Notes: generated from the letters alone by a model not told the origin. DNA of 64,000 bases from JACZST01 sp964195155 (GCA_964195155.1 CAXMOP010000115.1:1-64000), one strand, 5' to 3'; shown: positions 1 to 8,488, counted from the first letter of the stretch. Numbers and translations: made by a program.

Positions 1-165
1 GCTCGCCGCCTGACTGCGTGATCGCGACAGAGGTAGTCGAAAGCAATTCAGTCGGGCTCGCCGCCTGACTGCGTGATCGCGACAGAGCTAGTCGAAAGCA
101 ATTCAGTCGGGCTCGCCGCCTGACTGCGTGATCGCGACAGAGCTAGTCGAAAGCAACTCAGTCGG
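1..165. repeat. Three tandem copies of a 55-bp repeat
   Basis: Three head-to-tail copies lie at 1-55, 56-110 and 111-165. They differ at only a few positions, for example GAGGTAG against GAGCTAG and AATTCAG against AACTCAG. There is no unique spacer between copies, so this is a minisatellite and not a CRISPR array. The first copy starts exactly at the window edge, so more copies may lie outside. The array runs directly into a heptamer array. No convincing reading frame crosses it. Confidence 0.93.
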
Positions 166-197
166 GCTCGCGACTCGCGACTCGCGACTCGCGACTC
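166..197. repeat. Heptamer array, four copies of GCGACTC
   Basis: Perfect tandem repeats of the heptamer GCGACTC follow the 55-bp repeats directly. It is the first of about ten intergenic arrays in the window with a 7-bp period. Each junction creates the palindrome TCGCGA. Confidence 0.9.
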
Positions 198-207
198 TTG
201 TGTTGTT

Positions 208-257
208 GCGGCGGCACATGGCACTCGTCATTGTTCAAGACCGTCCTAGGGTGGCAG
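208..257. repeat. 50-bp interspersed repeat, copy 1
   Basis: These 50 bp match 10767-10816 on the same strand at 44 of 50 positions, including the run GCACTCGTCATTGTTCA. This copy ends two bases before the GTG start of the membrane protein gene at 259, so here it covers the place where a promoter or leader would be. The function is unknown. The half site TAGCACTC seen in copy 2 recalls half of a CIRCE operator, but the inverted partner is missing. Confidence 0.75.
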
Positions 258-258
258 T

Positions 259-1194
259 GTGGCACTCGACCTTCGCCCGCTTGATTTTGGCGACAAGATC
301 GGCGCCACGTTCAAGGTGTACCAGTCGAACTTCACGATCCTGATCACGATCGTCGCGATCGTTGTCATCCCGTTGCAGATCCTGGCGGCGCTGGTCGGCT
401 GGCTTTTCGCTAATGACTTGCCGATCGATCCAGAGACGGGCTTGATCGACGCCGAAGCCATCGAGGCAAGCATGATCGTGGGCTTCCTGGGGACCGCCAT
501 TCTTCTGGCGATTATCACCGCGATCGGCACGCTGCTCGCCACGGCGGGAGTAATGAAGGCCATCGCCGACCACGCCCTGGGAGCTGCCCCCGATTGGCAG
601 GACTCGCTTCGCTTCGCCTGGTCCAAGATCGGCCCACTCGTCGTCGGCAGCATCTTCTATGGGCTCGGCCTTGCCGGCGTAATGGTCGCGGCGGTGATCG
701 CCCTGATCGTCCTGGTGGCGATGCTCGACGCATTCGGAGCCTTCGTCGGGGTAATCGTGTTGATCGGCGCAGTCGTCTTCGTAGTGGTCCTGGCGGTCTC
801 GTGGTCGGTGTGGGTGCCCGCGGTGCTCCTCGAGAACAAAAGCGGCGCGAAGGCGCTCGGTCGGTCGAACGACCTCACCAAGGGAAGACGCTGGCCCACC
901 CTCGGTTTCCTGGTCGTCATCTACATCATCGTCGGCCTGATCAACGCGAGTGTCGGTGGGATGCTCTCTCGATTGTTCAGCGATCCATTGGCACAGACGG
1001 TGATCAATATCGCACTCACCGTCTTCACGACGCCGATCGCCGCCGCCGCGATCGTCGTGCTCTACTTCGACCACCGGGTGCGTAGTGAGCCGTTCGACAT
1101 CGAACACCTTGCCAACGAACTCGGCGGGGATCCGGGCCGGGATTTTGGTCAGTTCGGCACTCTCCCACCCGACGAGCCGCCACCGCCCCAATAA
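259..1194 (+). CDS. Multi-pass membrane protein of the GPDPase membrane-domain type
   Basis: This 311-aa protein has about six hydrophobic segments, the first near residues 24-50. The N-terminus (LRPLDFGDKIGATFKVY, then NF) is typical of actinobacterial proteins annotated with a glycerophosphoryl diester phosphodiesterase membrane domain. They lack the catalytic domain and have no established reaction. It would sit in the cytoplasmic membrane. The GTG start at 259 is chosen because this N-terminal motif begins there, and the AG-rich stretch AGGGTGG lies just upstream. It converges with ahcY across a heptamer-repeat spacer. The family assignment is by pattern recognition only. Confidence 0.75.
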   Translation: MALDLRPLDFGDKIGATFKVYQSNFTILITIVAIVVIPLQILAALVGWLFANDLPIDPETGLIDAEAIEASMIVGFLGTAILLAIITAIGTLLATAGVMKAIADHALGAAPDWQDSLRFAWSKIGPLVVGSIFYGLGLAGVMVAAVIALIVLVAMLDAFGAFVGVIVLIGAVVFVVVLAVSWSVWVPAVLLENKSGAKALGRSNDLTKGRRWPTLGFLVVIYIIVGLINASVGGMLSRLFSDPLAQTVINIALTVFTTPIAAAAIVVLYFDHRVRSEPFDIEHLANELGGDPGRDFGQFGTLPPDEPPPPQ

Positions 1195-1297
1195 CGCGCA
1201 CTCGCGACGTCGGTCTCGTGACCATTGGCCTCGCGACTCGCGACGTCGGACTCGTAACCGTTGGGCTTGCGACTCGCGACTCGCGACTCACGACTCG
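1195..1297. repeat. Degenerate heptamer array between convergent genes
   Basis: The whole spacer between two convergent genes is built from imperfect heptamers such as GCGACTC, ACGACTC and GTCGGACTCGT. The last 30 bp hold the purest repeats. No T-run terminator is visible. Confidence 0.85.
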
Positions 1298-2545
1298 CTA
1301 GGTCCCCTGATCCCAGGACGCCAGATAGCGCTCCTGCTCTTCGGTCAGCGAGTCCAGGCTGGCGCCCATCGCCTCGAGCTTGAGACGGGCGACCTCGTGG
1401 TCAAGATCGTCCGGCAGCGTGTACACCTCGGGACCGAGCTCATCCTGATTCATGACCAGCCATTCGGCGGCGAGCGCCTGGTCGGCGAACGACAGATCCA
1501 TGACGTCGGCCGGGTGACCCTCGGCCGCGCCGAGGTTGACCAGGCGCCCTTCGGCGACGACGAGGATACGGCGACCGTCCGCGAGCTCGTACTCCTCGAG
1601 ATTGTCGCGCAACACGCGGCGCCGAACCGCGAGGTCGTCGAGGGCCTCAAGGTCGATCTCCACGTCGAAATGGCCGGCGTTGGCGAGGATCGTTCCGTCC
1701 TTCATGGCCTTGAAATGCTCGCGGCGGAGAATATGGATATCACCGGTCGCGGTCAGAAACAGGTCGCCGATCGGGGCCGCCTCATCGGCGGTCAGCAATC
1801 GGTGGCCTTCCATCACAGCCGAAAGCGCCCGGATCGGGTTGACCTCGATCACGGCAACGTTGGCACCGAGACCGGCGGCTCGCGTAGCGATGCCCCAACC
1901 GCAGTCGCCATATCCGGCCACGACCACGGTCTTGCCGGCGAGCAAGATGTTCGTCGATCGAAGAATGCCGTCGAGTGACGACTGGCCGGTCCCGTGCCGG
2001 TTGTCGAACAGGTGCTTGGTGTCGGAGTCGTTGACCGCGATCACCGGGTAGCGCAGAACGCCGTCCGCTGCCATCGCCCGCAGCCGGATGACCCCCGTCG
2101 TGGTCTCCTCGAGACCGCCGAGAACGGGCTGGTCGGCCCGAGCCTGGTGCAATACGGTTGTCGCGTCTGCGCCATCGTCGAAGACGATGTGCGGTTCGGT
2201 GTCGAGGATGGCGTCGATGTGGCGATAGAAAGTGTCTGAGTCTTCGCCTCTGATCGCATACACCGGCACCCCGTCGGCGACCAGCGCCGCGGCGACGTCA
2301 TCTTGGGTGGAAAGCGGGTTGGAGGCGCTGAGAACCACCGATGCCCCGCCGGCGCGCAGCGTGCGCATCAGATAGGCCGTCTCAGTCGTGACGTGCATGG
2401 TTGCGGCGATCCGGATGCCTTCGAGCGGCTTCTCCTTTTCGAACCGCTCCTGGATCGCGGCCAGCACCGGCATGCGGCGCGCCGCCCACTCGATGCGGAG
2501 CTCTCCGGACTCGGCGAGCCCCGGATCGGCAATGTCGTAGTTCAC
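1298..2545 (-). CDS. ahcY: Adenosylhomocysteinase (S-adenosylhomocysteine hydrolase)
   Basis: The enzyme splits S-adenosylhomocysteine into adenosine and homocysteine, clearing the product inhibitor of methyltransferases. The 415-aa protein shows the family hallmarks: H51 in MHVTTETA, EETTTGV at 146-152, K177 and D181 in DTKHLFDN, and the NAD-binding loop VAGYGDCGWG near 209-218. It is shorter than the usual bacterial enzyme and lacks the C-terminal KPDHYRY segment, so it resembles the short archaeal form. The GTG start overlaps the stop of the upstream isomerase (GTGA), which suggests translational coupling as the last gene of the manB operon. Confidence 0.95.
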   Translation of the reverse strand: MNYDIADPGLAESGELRIEWAARRMPVLAAIQERFEKEKPLEGIRIAATMHVTTETAYLMRTLRAGGASVVLSASNPLSTQDDVAAALVADGVPVYAIRGEDSDTFYRHIDAILDTEPHIVFDDGADATTVLHQARADQPVLGGLEETTTGVIRLRAMAADGVLRYPVIAVNDSDTKHLFDNRHGTGQSSLDGILRSTNILLAGKTVVVAGYGDCGWGIATRAAGLGANVAVIEVNPIRALSAVMEGHRLLTADEAAPIGDLFLTATGDIHILRREHFKAMKDGTILANAGHFDVEIDLEALDDLAVRRRVLRDNLEEYELADGRRILVVAEGRLVNLGAAEGHPADVMDLSFADQALAAEWLVMNQDELGPEVYTLPDDLDHEVARLKLEAMGASLDSLTEEQERYLASWDQGT

Positions 2546-3537
2546 TGGTCTTCCTTTCCAAGTTGGTTTTTGAACCGCTCGATGGTCTCCACCGGGACGG
2601 GATCAGTACCCGCCAGTTCGGCGACGGCCACCGAAGCCACGTCGCCAATAATGGCCAGGCTGGACAACCTGGCGAGCGTTCCCTCTCCGCTCGAATGAAT
2701 CGTGGCTGCGTGAACCGCGGTATCCCCGACGACACGCTCGCTCAGGTCGAGGCGGCGCGTGATCCGGGGATGGTCCCGGGAATCGTGGAGCCAGACCAGC
2801 GCGAAATGGTCCCGGGTACCTTGGTGCCAGCCCTCCAGCTCGTTGTGGTTCATCTCCGGCAACTCGCTCGCATAGGCAGGGACCTTGGCATTCTCGTTGA
2901 GCTGGGTCTTCCACCGATACGCAGCGGCCGCCCCAACGCCAAATCCCCCGTAGATGATGGTGGTCTTTCCGTGGAGCCTGGTGGCGATCAAAGAGCCCTC
3001 CTCGACCGCAGGGCCCGACCCACCTCCCAGCAGATCTTCGACGAGCGCTGCCGCCTCGGCCAACTCACCAGCGGCGTCCGCAATGACACCCGAGGCGGCG
3101 AGGACCTGCATCGTGGCCGCCGTCTGATACCCGATACCAGCCCGTGGTTGCATCCCCGCCGGCACGAGGACAATCGGGAGTTCGCGCTCTTCGGCGAGCT
3201 GGGCAAGCCGGCCGCCGGATGCGACGGCCGCGACCGGCAGACCCGCGTCGAGCGCGGCGTCGACACCGGAGAGCACTTCTTCGGTATTGCCGCTGTAAGA
3301 AACGGCGATGACTGCTGCTTCAGACGGCACCGCCCACTCCGGGAGCCCGTAACTGCGGTGCACGGTCACCGGACGGGCGCTGTCGGCGACCAGACTTGCC
3401 ACAGACGCGGCCATTGCCGACCCACCCATGCCGAGCAACACGATCGGCCGGTCGGCGTCGATCGGTGCGGGATCGAGGTCGAGGCCCCACCGGAACTGGT
3501 CTGGCAACGTCAGGATCGCCTCCATCATGACGTTCAT
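2542..3537 (-). CDS. SIS-domain phosphoglucose/phosphomannose isomerase
   Basis: Likely interconverts glucose 6-phosphate, mannose 6-phosphate and fructose 6-phosphate, as the archaeal bifunctional PGI/PMI family does. The 331-aa protein carries two SIS half-motifs, GMGGSAMA at 36-43 and SYSGNTEE at 80-87. Candidate catalytic residues are E215, H231 and K323, with spacings like those of the Pyrobaculum enzyme. The reading frame stays open upstream, but ATG at 3537 is chosen because it overlaps the Trm112-like stop (ATGA) and the domain begins there. It lies between manB and ahcY, like Rv3256c in the pmmA-sahH region of M. tuberculosis. Which of the two activities dominates cannot be told. Confidence 0.85.
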   Translation of the reverse strand: MNVMMEAILTLPDQFRWGLDLDPAPIDADRPIVLLGMGGSAMAASVASLVADSARPVTVHRSYGLPEWAVPSEAAVIAVSYSGNTEEVLSGVDAALDAGLPVAAVASGGRLAQLAEERELPIVLVPAGMQPRAGIGYQTAATMQVLAASGVIADAAGELAEAAALVEDLLGGGSGPAVEEGSLIATRLHGKTTIIYGGFGVGAAAAYRWKTQLNENAKVPAYASELPEMNHNELEGWHQGTRDHFALVWLHDSRDHPRITRRLDLSERVVGDTAVHAATIHSSGEGTLARLSSLAIIGDVASVAVAELAGTDPVPVETIERFKNQLGKEDQ

Positions 3538-3713
3538 GCCGGAGGCAGCGCTTCGTCGACCAGCATCACGGGGATTCCGTCGCGCACCGGATAGCGGCGC
3601 CCGCACTCCCCGCATTCGAGTACGTCGGGATCGCGCCGCTCGGTCAGCATCCCGGCATCAACCGGGCACTGCATGATCTCAAGCAGTGCCGGGTCTACCA
3701 AAGGTTCGGTCAT
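3534..3713 (-). CDS. Small Trm112-family zinc-ribbon-like protein
   Basis: This 59-aa reading frame starts with ATG overlapping the manB stop (ATGA) and ends overlapping the next start (ATGA), which argues strongly that it is translated. The sequence contains MQCPVDAG, CGECGRRYPVRDGIP and a final MLVDEA, the pattern of bacterial Trm112-like/YcaR proteins, with CP and CGEC as cysteine positions. Trm112 proteins activate methyltransferases in eukaryotes and archaea; the bacterial role is poorly defined. The place between manB and the isomerase gene is commonly seen in actinobacteria (recollection). An adjacent methyl-cycle enzyme, ahcY, is in the same operon. Confidence 0.85.
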   Translation of the reverse strand: MTEPLVDPALLEIMQCPVDAGMLTERRDPDVLECGECGRRYPVRDGIPVMLVDEALPPA

Positions 3714-5047
3714 GATTGCTCCATGATGATCGTGGCCACTTCAGCGACCAGTTGGTCCACCGCCTCTTGGTGCGGTGCCTCGGCATTGAGCCGCAGCTTG
3801 GGCTCCGTATTCGACGGCCGCAAATTGAACCAGCGGTCACCCAGATCAACGGTCAGCCCGTCGAGATAATCCGCCTCCGCATCGGAGAAGGCTTCCTCGA
3901 CGGCTCGCATGACGCCCTGCTGGTCGGCGACGTCGTAGTTGATCTCCCCCGATGCCGCATACGGCTCGTACGCCTGTCGCAGCTTGGATAGCGGCTCTTC
4001 GGCCTCGGACAACACCTGCATCAGGACCAGCATCGCCAGGATTCCCGAGTCGGCTCGATAGTTGTCGGCGAAGTAATAGTGCCCCGAGTGCTCGCCCCCA
4101 AACACGGCGCCGGTGTCCTTCATGATTTGTTTGATGAACGAGTGGCCCACCCGGGTGCGCACTGGCAATCCCCCGGCGTTTTCAATGGTTTCCGGCACGG
4201 CCTTTGAGCAGATCAGGTTGTACACCACCGTTGCGCCCTTGTTGGCACGCAGAAACCAGTCGGCGATCAGGGCGGTGGTCGCGCTGCCGGGGAGCGGCAC
4301 CCCACGATCGTCGATGAAGAAGGCGCGGTCTGCGTCGCCGTCGAAGGCGACACCGAGGTCAGCAGGCGTTTGCGCCATGTGAGCGAGTAGATCCTCGAGG
4401 TTCTCCGGTTGGAGCGGATCGGCCGGGTGGTTGGGGAACGTCCCGTCCGGGTCGAGATACAGCCCATCAAGCGTCGCCGGGGTCCGTTCGAACACGGCGG
4501 GCAGGGCGATACCCGCCATGCCATTGCCGGCATCGACGGCGACCCGGAGGTCGGCGAACCGGGTTGCGTCGACGACCGAGAACAGATGATCCACATACCC
4601 GTCGAGGATGTCGCGATGCTCGATCGACCCGGGCTCCGGTGAATTCGCCGGAGGGTCGGTGGCGACCGCCAGGATGTCGCTCAACCCGGTCTCCTCGCCG
4701 ACGGGTGCGGCGCCGGGAAGGCAGAATTTCATCCCGTTCCACTCCGCCGGGTTGTGTGACGCGGTCACAACAACGCCGGGCAGGTGCTCCGAGCCGCTGA
4801 CGAAGTACAGGGCGTCGGTGGTGATCTGGCCGATATCGAGCACGTCGACGCCTCGCGACATGATCCCGTCCGAGAGCGCGGCGATGAGCATCGGTGACGA
4901 CCGGCGCACATCGCCGCCGACAATGATCCGAGGAGAGTCGGCGAACTCGGCAAATCCGATTCCGATCCGCCGCGCTGCGTCCTCGTCGAGCTGGGCGGGG
5001 ACGATGCCGCGGACGTCATATGCCTTGAAGATGGTCTCGAGCTGCAC
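3710..5047 (-). CDS. manB: Phosphomannomutase/phosphoglucomutase
   Basis: Interconverts hexose 6-phosphates and 1-phosphates for GDP-mannose or other nucleotide-sugar supply to envelope glycans. The 445-aa protein is a full-length alpha-D-phosphohexomutase. The phosphoserine loop TASHNP places the active serine at residue 97. The metal loop FDGDADR has D236, D238 and D240. GEHSGHYYF and the C-terminal phosphate-binding RPSNTEPKLRL follow. The start is GTG at 5047. It is the first gene of the four-gene minus-strand operon with the Trm112-like gene, the isomerase and ahcY. Whether mannose or glucose phosphate is preferred cannot be read from sequence. Confidence 0.93.
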   Translation of the reverse strand: MQLETIFKAYDVRGIVPAQLDEDAARRIGIGFAEFADSPRIIVGGDVRRSSPMLIAALSDGIMSRGVDVLDIGQITTDALYFVSGSEHLPGVVVTASHNPAEWNGMKFCLPGAAPVGEETGLSDILAVATDPPANSPEPGSIEHRDILDGYVDHLFSVVDATRFADLRVAVDAGNGMAGIALPAVFERTPATLDGLYLDPDGTFPNHPADPLQPENLEDLLAHMAQTPADLGVAFDGDADRAFFIDDRGVPLPGSATTALIADWFLRANKGATVVYNLICSKAVPETIENAGGLPVRTRVGHSFIKQIMKDTGAVFGGEHSGHYYFADNYRADSGILAMLVLMQVLSEAEEPLSKLRQAYEPYAASGEINYDVADQQGVMRAVEEAFSDAEADYLDGLTVDLGDRWFNLRPSNTEPKLRLNAEAPHQEAVDQLVAEVATIIMEQS

Positions 5048-5062
5048 GGAGCAGGAGTGTAT

Positions 5063-5100
5063 GAGTCGTCAGTCGTCAGTCGTCAGTCGTCAGTCGTCAG
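5063..5100. repeat. Heptamer array, unit AGTCGTC
   Basis: Five tandem copies of AGTCGTC lie in the divergent spacer upstream of manB. The stretch 5130-5215 continues with looser repeats of GGACT and TGTGGACT. The unit differs from the GCGACTC arrays, but its complement fits the same ACT[C/G]NN[C/G] pattern. Confidence 0.88.
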
Positions 5101-5222
5101 AGGGCGGCGAAAAGGACAACCGCGTCTTCGGGCTGAAGACTGTGGACTCAGGACTGTGGACCTGAGGCCTATGGACTTGAAGACAGGACTTGGACTCTCT
5201 TTCGCCTCCTACTCTCCCCGAC

Positions 5223-5921
5223 ATGGCCAATGGAACGCCGACCTTCTCGATTGTGATCCCGGTTCATAACGAGGCGAGCTATCTCCCGGGCGCACTCGCC
5301 GAGCTCTTCGCCGAGCTGTCGTCGGTCCCGGCCACGGTCAAGGTCCTCGTCGTGGAAAACGGATCGACCGATGCCACTGCGGCGACTGTGCAGTCGCTCG
5401 CCGAGGACTATCCCGGTCTCTCGCTGATCTCCCTTCCCGCCGCCGACTACGGGGCGGCGATGCGAGAGGGGTTTCTCGCTACCGACGGCGATTGGGCCGT
5501 CAATTTCGACATCGACTACTTCTCCGGTGCATTCCTGGCCAGGGTGCTGGAACTCGGGAGCGACGCCGACCTCGTGCTCGCGTCGAAACGCGCCCCTGGA
5601 GCGGACGACCGCCGGTCGGGCTTCCGCCGTTTCGCCACCTGGGCGTTCAATCAGATTCTTCGCTTCGGTCTGGGGTCGAGTGTGTCCGACACCCATGGCA
5701 TGAAGGCGATCCGACGGGAGGTGGTGGCCGTTATCACCCCGGACTGCCGGTCGACCCAGGACCTGTTCGACACCGAGCTCGTGATGAGAGCCGAACGAGC
5801 CGGCTACCGCATCGTCGAGGTGCCGGCGGTAGTGGAAGAGAAGCGGGAGACTCGCTCCAGCCTGATGAACAGGGTGCCCCGCACCCTGCGTGGAGTCATT
5901 GCGATTCGCCGGAACCTCTAG
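5223..5921 (+). CDS. Family 2 glycosyltransferase, dolichyl-phosphate-mannose-synthase-like
   Basis: A 232-aa GT-A fold enzyme that probably moves a sugar from a nucleotide sugar to a polyprenyl phosphate or another envelope acceptor. The N-terminal FSIVIPVHNEASYLPG and VVENGSTD are the nucleotide-binding strand motifs. DIDYF at 96-100 stands in the place of the metal-binding DxD. SDTHGMKAIRR and STQDLFDTELVMRA match the acceptor region of the DPM1/DpgS type. No C-terminal membrane segments are present. ATG at 5223 is preferred over the upstream in-frame start because the domain begins within ten residues. It stands alone, divergent from manB and convergent with the XRE regulator. The sugar is unknown. 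Confidence 0.82.
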   Translation: MANGTPTFSIVIPVHNEASYLPGALAELFAELSSVPATVKVLVVENGSTDATAATVQSLAEDYPGLSLISLPAADYGAAMREGFLATDGDWAVNFDIDYFSGAFLARVLELGSDADLVLASKRAPGADDRRSGFRRFATWAFNQILRFGLGSSVSDTHGMKAIRREVVAVITPDCRSTQDLFDTELVMRAERAGYRIVEVPAVVEEKRETRSSLMNRVPRTLRGVIAIRRNL

Positions 5922-6736
5922 CCGGGCAGTCCGGCGAGTTGCCGCAGCGAGGCCTCACTGTCGGCGTCGGCGGGTAGCAGCGCCTCCAGGCGAAGCTCCT
6001 CGAGCGTCACGTCGTAGGGGGCACCGATGGTGGCGATGGTGGTGAAGAGCTTCAGCTCCAGATCCTCGATACGGAGGTGCAGCGGTACCAGCAGCGCCGA
6101 GCTGGTCGGCACCGGCTGGGCCTCCGGGAGGTCGGCGATACCGGGATAGGACCGTACCTCCCCCAGCAGTTGGGTGAGGGTGGTATCGGTCGGTCGGTCC
6201 ATCGCCTCACGCTCGACACGGTCGAGCAGGGCCGTCGCTGCCTCTTCCCAGTTGACGAGGTACCGCCGCAGGCCCCTCGGGTGCAGCGACAGCCGGATGA
6301 GGTTGCCGGCAAACAACGCAACGTCGGTGGGGTCGATCAGCCGCGCCACCAGCGCCCCGGCCGCCTCGTTACTCAGCAACAGGTTCCAGCCCCGATCGAC
6401 GACGTACGCGGGGAACGGCTCGTGCGCACCCAGGATCACGGACAGGACATGCCGCACCTGTTCGAGGCCCGGTTCGTCGAGGCGCCGTTCCTGGTACACC
6501 GGCGCGAAGCCGGCAGCGGCGAGCAGCGCGTTCCGATAGCGAAGGGGCACGTCAAGCGCCGTGCCGAGATGCAGCACCATCTCCCGACTGGGCTTGGCTC
6601 GCCCGGTCTCGAGAAAGCTCAGGTGACGCTGGGACACCGCGGCGGTTGCGGCCAGATCGAGCTGGCTGACCCGGCGGGCGGTGCGCCACTGCCTCAGCAG
6701 GTCGCCGAACTTGGGGGCGGAGCCGGTCGTGGTCAT
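5918..6736 (-). CDS. XRE-family regulator with MmyB-like ligand-binding domain
   Basis: A 272-aa transcription factor. Residues about 8-65 form a helix-turn-helix of XRE type (SQLDLAATAAVSQRHLSFLE). Residues about 80-265 match the MmyB-like domain, a PAS-like fold that binds fatty-acid-type ligands in characterised relatives. An uninterrupted frame extends far upstream, but the sequence before the HTH is not protein-like and would swallow the intergenic operator. ATG at 6736 gives the standard N-terminus. It is divergent from the small membrane protein gene at 6854, and a perfect palindrome lies between them, so it likely controls itself and that gene. The effector is unknown. Confidence 0.85.
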   Translation of the reverse strand: MTTTGSAPKFGDLLRQWRTARRVSQLDLAATAAVSQRHLSFLETGRAKPSREMVLHLGTALDVPLRYRNALLAAAGFAPVYQERRLDEPGLEQVRHVLSVILGAHEPFPAYVVDRGWNLLLSNEAAGALVARLIDPTDVALFAGNLIRLSLHPRGLRRYLVNWEEAATALLDRVEREAMDRPTDTTLTQLLGEVRSYPGIADLPEAQPVPTSSALLVPLHLRIEDLELKLFTTIATIGAPYDVTLEELRLEALLPADADSEASLRQLAGLPG

Positions 6737-6772
6737 GCGAGTCGAGCGTACTTCGCCGGGGGACCCGTTCCT

Positions 6773-6789
6773 ATTACCTATTAGGTAAT
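6773..6789. promoter_or_regulatory. Palindromic operator ATTACCTA-T-TAGGTAAT
   Basis: A perfect 8-bp inverted repeat with one central base lies between the divergent XRE/MmyB regulator and the membrane protein gene. It sits in a short A+T-rich stretch of an otherwise GC-rich region, as expected for a promoter-operator. Binding by the neighbouring regulator is inferred from position only. Confidence 0.75.
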
Positions 6790-6853
6790 TGATTCCATTC
6801 CTAGCCGGTCTGATACTTGACGGGTCTGGCAAGAAACGGCACCAGGAGGATCC

Positions 6854-7270
6854 ATGAAGAACCAAGACGCTCGCAGCTCCCTGTTGGGCAGGGCGATGAC
6901 CGACAACGGCCTGTTCTCCGGCACCGCCGGCATCGTGCTCATCATCGGTGCGGCGTTCGGCCTCGGTGGCTGGATCGGCATCAACGCCTGGCTCCTGGCC
7001 GGCCTCGGAGTCGGTCTGGTGGTGTACGCCGCCGATCTGTTGTGGTTGGCGCGCTCCTCCCGCATGATCGTCGCCGGCGGACGGGCCGCGGTGCTGGCCG
7101 ACGTCGCCTGGGTGATCGCCGCCGCAGCGTTGATTGCCTTCAGCGCGGTGCTGACCCGGCAGGGAGAGCTGGCCCTCGCCATCGTCAGCATTGTCGTCGC
7201 CGGGTTCGCAGCCGCTCAATGGATCGGCCTGAGGCGACTCAGCGACGCTGAGGACCACACCGCGGTGTAG
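6854..7270 (+). CDS. Small four-helix membrane protein
   Basis: This 138-aa protein has four hydrophobic segments separated by short loops, at about residues 20-40, 43-65, 78-98 and 105-125, and charged ends. No catalytic motif is visible and I do not recognise the family. ATG at 6854 follows a good ribosome binding site, AGGAGG, six bases upstream. The gene is divergent from the XRE/MmyB regulator with the palindromic operator between them, so it is the most likely regulated target. Confidence 0.75.
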   Translation: MKNQDARSSLLGRAMTDNGLFSGTAGIVLIIGAAFGLGGWIGINAWLLAGLGVGLVVYAADLLWLARSSRMIVAGGRAAVLADVAWVIAAAALIAFSAVLTRQGELALAIVSIVVAGFAAAQWIGLRRLSDAEDHTAV

Positions 7271-7288
7271 ACCGTGTAGACAAGGGGC

Positions 7289-7871
7289 GTGCTCATCCGA
7301 CGGGCGGTTCTCGACGGGGTCGTAGCGGGCGAGATCGATCTCGCCTTTCGACGCTGGGATCGCCCGTCGGTCAAGGTCGGAACCCGACAGCGCACGGCGG
7401 TGGGGATCATCGAGATCACGGCCATGGAGGTGATCGACCTCGCCAACATCACCGACGAGGAGGCCGTCCGAGCCGGCGCGGCATCGGCGGCCGAGATCCG
7501 GGCATGGCTCGGAGCAAGAACCGGCTCGGTCTATCGCATCAGCCTCATATACGCGGGAACCGACCCCAGGGTGGCGTTGCGCAAGGCCGAGATCACTACC
7601 GATGAGGACCAGTCGAAGTTGGCCGCTCAATTGGACCGCTTCGATGGAACCGGGCGCCGCGGGCCTTGGACGGTTGCGGTGCTGCGGGCCATCGGAGATG
7701 CGCCCGGCACCCCGGCGGCGGGATCTCGCCTTGCGGTTCGGCCGCGAGAAGCGCCTCTTCAAAACCGACGTGCGGAAACTGAAGGAACTCGGCCTCACCG
7801 AGAGCCTGCGACCAGGGTATCGGCTGTCGCCGCGGGGCCGGTCGTTCCTGAAACGGCTCGACGAAGACTAG
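7289..7871 (+). pseudogene. ASCH-domain protein gene with a one-base frameshift
   Basis: The GTG start at 7289, after AAGGGG, opens a frame whose first 100 residues look like an ASCH (PUA-like, RNA-binding) domain: MLIRRAVLDGVVAGEIDLAFRR, then VKVGTRQRTAVG and ITDEEAVRAG. Near 7720 that frame degenerates. The expected C-terminus (DLALRFGREKRLFKTDVRKL, ending GYRLSPRGRSFLKRLDED) continues in another frame to the stop at 7871. The span is 583 bases, one more than a multiple of three, so one extra base in the G run at 7720-7722 explains the break. Restored, the protein would be 193 aa. This could be a real pseudogene or an assembly error. Confidence 0.7.
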
Positions 7872-8020
7872 AGGATGCGCGGATAGGTGATCGGCCTTCT
7901 CGACAGAGGTGCTTCTTTGCCTTCCGCTCTTGCTGCTTCGCAGCGGGCCGCTCGGGCCCCGGCTCAGCGGATACTCTTTCTCAGATCGTGACCGGAATCG
8001 CGCCCTACCCGCTGAGCCTC

Positions 8021-8488
8021 TTAGTCGGCCGCTACCGGCTCAGCCGCTTCCTCCCCGGCGAGGGCACGGCCGAACACGATGTCACGGTACGAGGCGAACT
8101 TGGGGAGCAGGATCATCACCGAGGCGAACAGATAGACCCCGTTGGCGGCAACGGCAGACAGCGGGCCGAAGAACGACTCGGCAAGCCACATGATGCCGGC
8201 AGTCACCGCCCAGGCAGCCCCATTGACCAGGTAGAACTGGAAGGTCTCGCGCCCGGACAGTTTCCCGTCGCGCAGCTCAAAGGTCCAGGTGCGGTTGAGC
8301 AGGTAGGAGAGGAACGTCGTCACGGCGAAGGCAACCGACACCGAAGCCACCGACGACCAGTCGAATCCGATCAGGAAGAGGTTGAACAGCGCAAACGACA
8401 CCACGGTATTGACCACGCCGACCACGCCGACCTTGACGAACTGGTCGAGCGACTCACGATTGAGGAAGCTCTCGACATACTGCTTCAC
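8021..8488 (-). CDS. GtrA-family membrane protein
   Basis: A 155-aa protein with four transmembrane segments. FVKVGVVGVVNTVVSFALF and LSYLLNRTWTF are the GtrA signature. GtrA-type proteins are thought to help flip or present polyprenyl-linked sugars during envelope glycan modification. The GTG start at 8488 overlaps the stop of the upstream large membrane protein gene (GTGA), so the two are translated together and probably act in one glycosylation pathway. The longer reading frame upstream is only a shadow of that gene. Confidence 0.9.
   Translation of the reverse strand: MKQYVESFLNRESLDQFVKVGVVGVVNTVVSFALFNLFLIGFDWSSVASVSVAFAVTTFLSYLLNRTWTFELRDGKLSGRETFQFYLVNGAAWAVTAGIMWLAESFFGPLSAVAANGVYLFASVMILLPKFASYRDIVFGRALAGEEAAEPVAAD

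Noticed and set aside
1..197. CRISPR array
   Set aside because: The 55-bp copies are directly adjacent with no unique spacers, and no cas gene is present.
208..257. CIRCE operator (HrcA)
   Set aside because: Only one half site resembling TAGCACTC is seen in one copy and no inverted partner follows at the required spacing; no chaperone gene is near.
235..1191. 318-codon open frame antisense to the first membrane protein gene
   Set aside because: It is rich in Arg, Asp and His with no domain pattern, typical of an antisense frame in GC-rich DNA, while the plus strand encodes clear membrane helices.
6737..7798. Long N-terminal extension of the XRE regulator
   Set aside because: The frame stays open by chance through the divergent membrane-protein gene; the extension is low-complexity and would include the operator.
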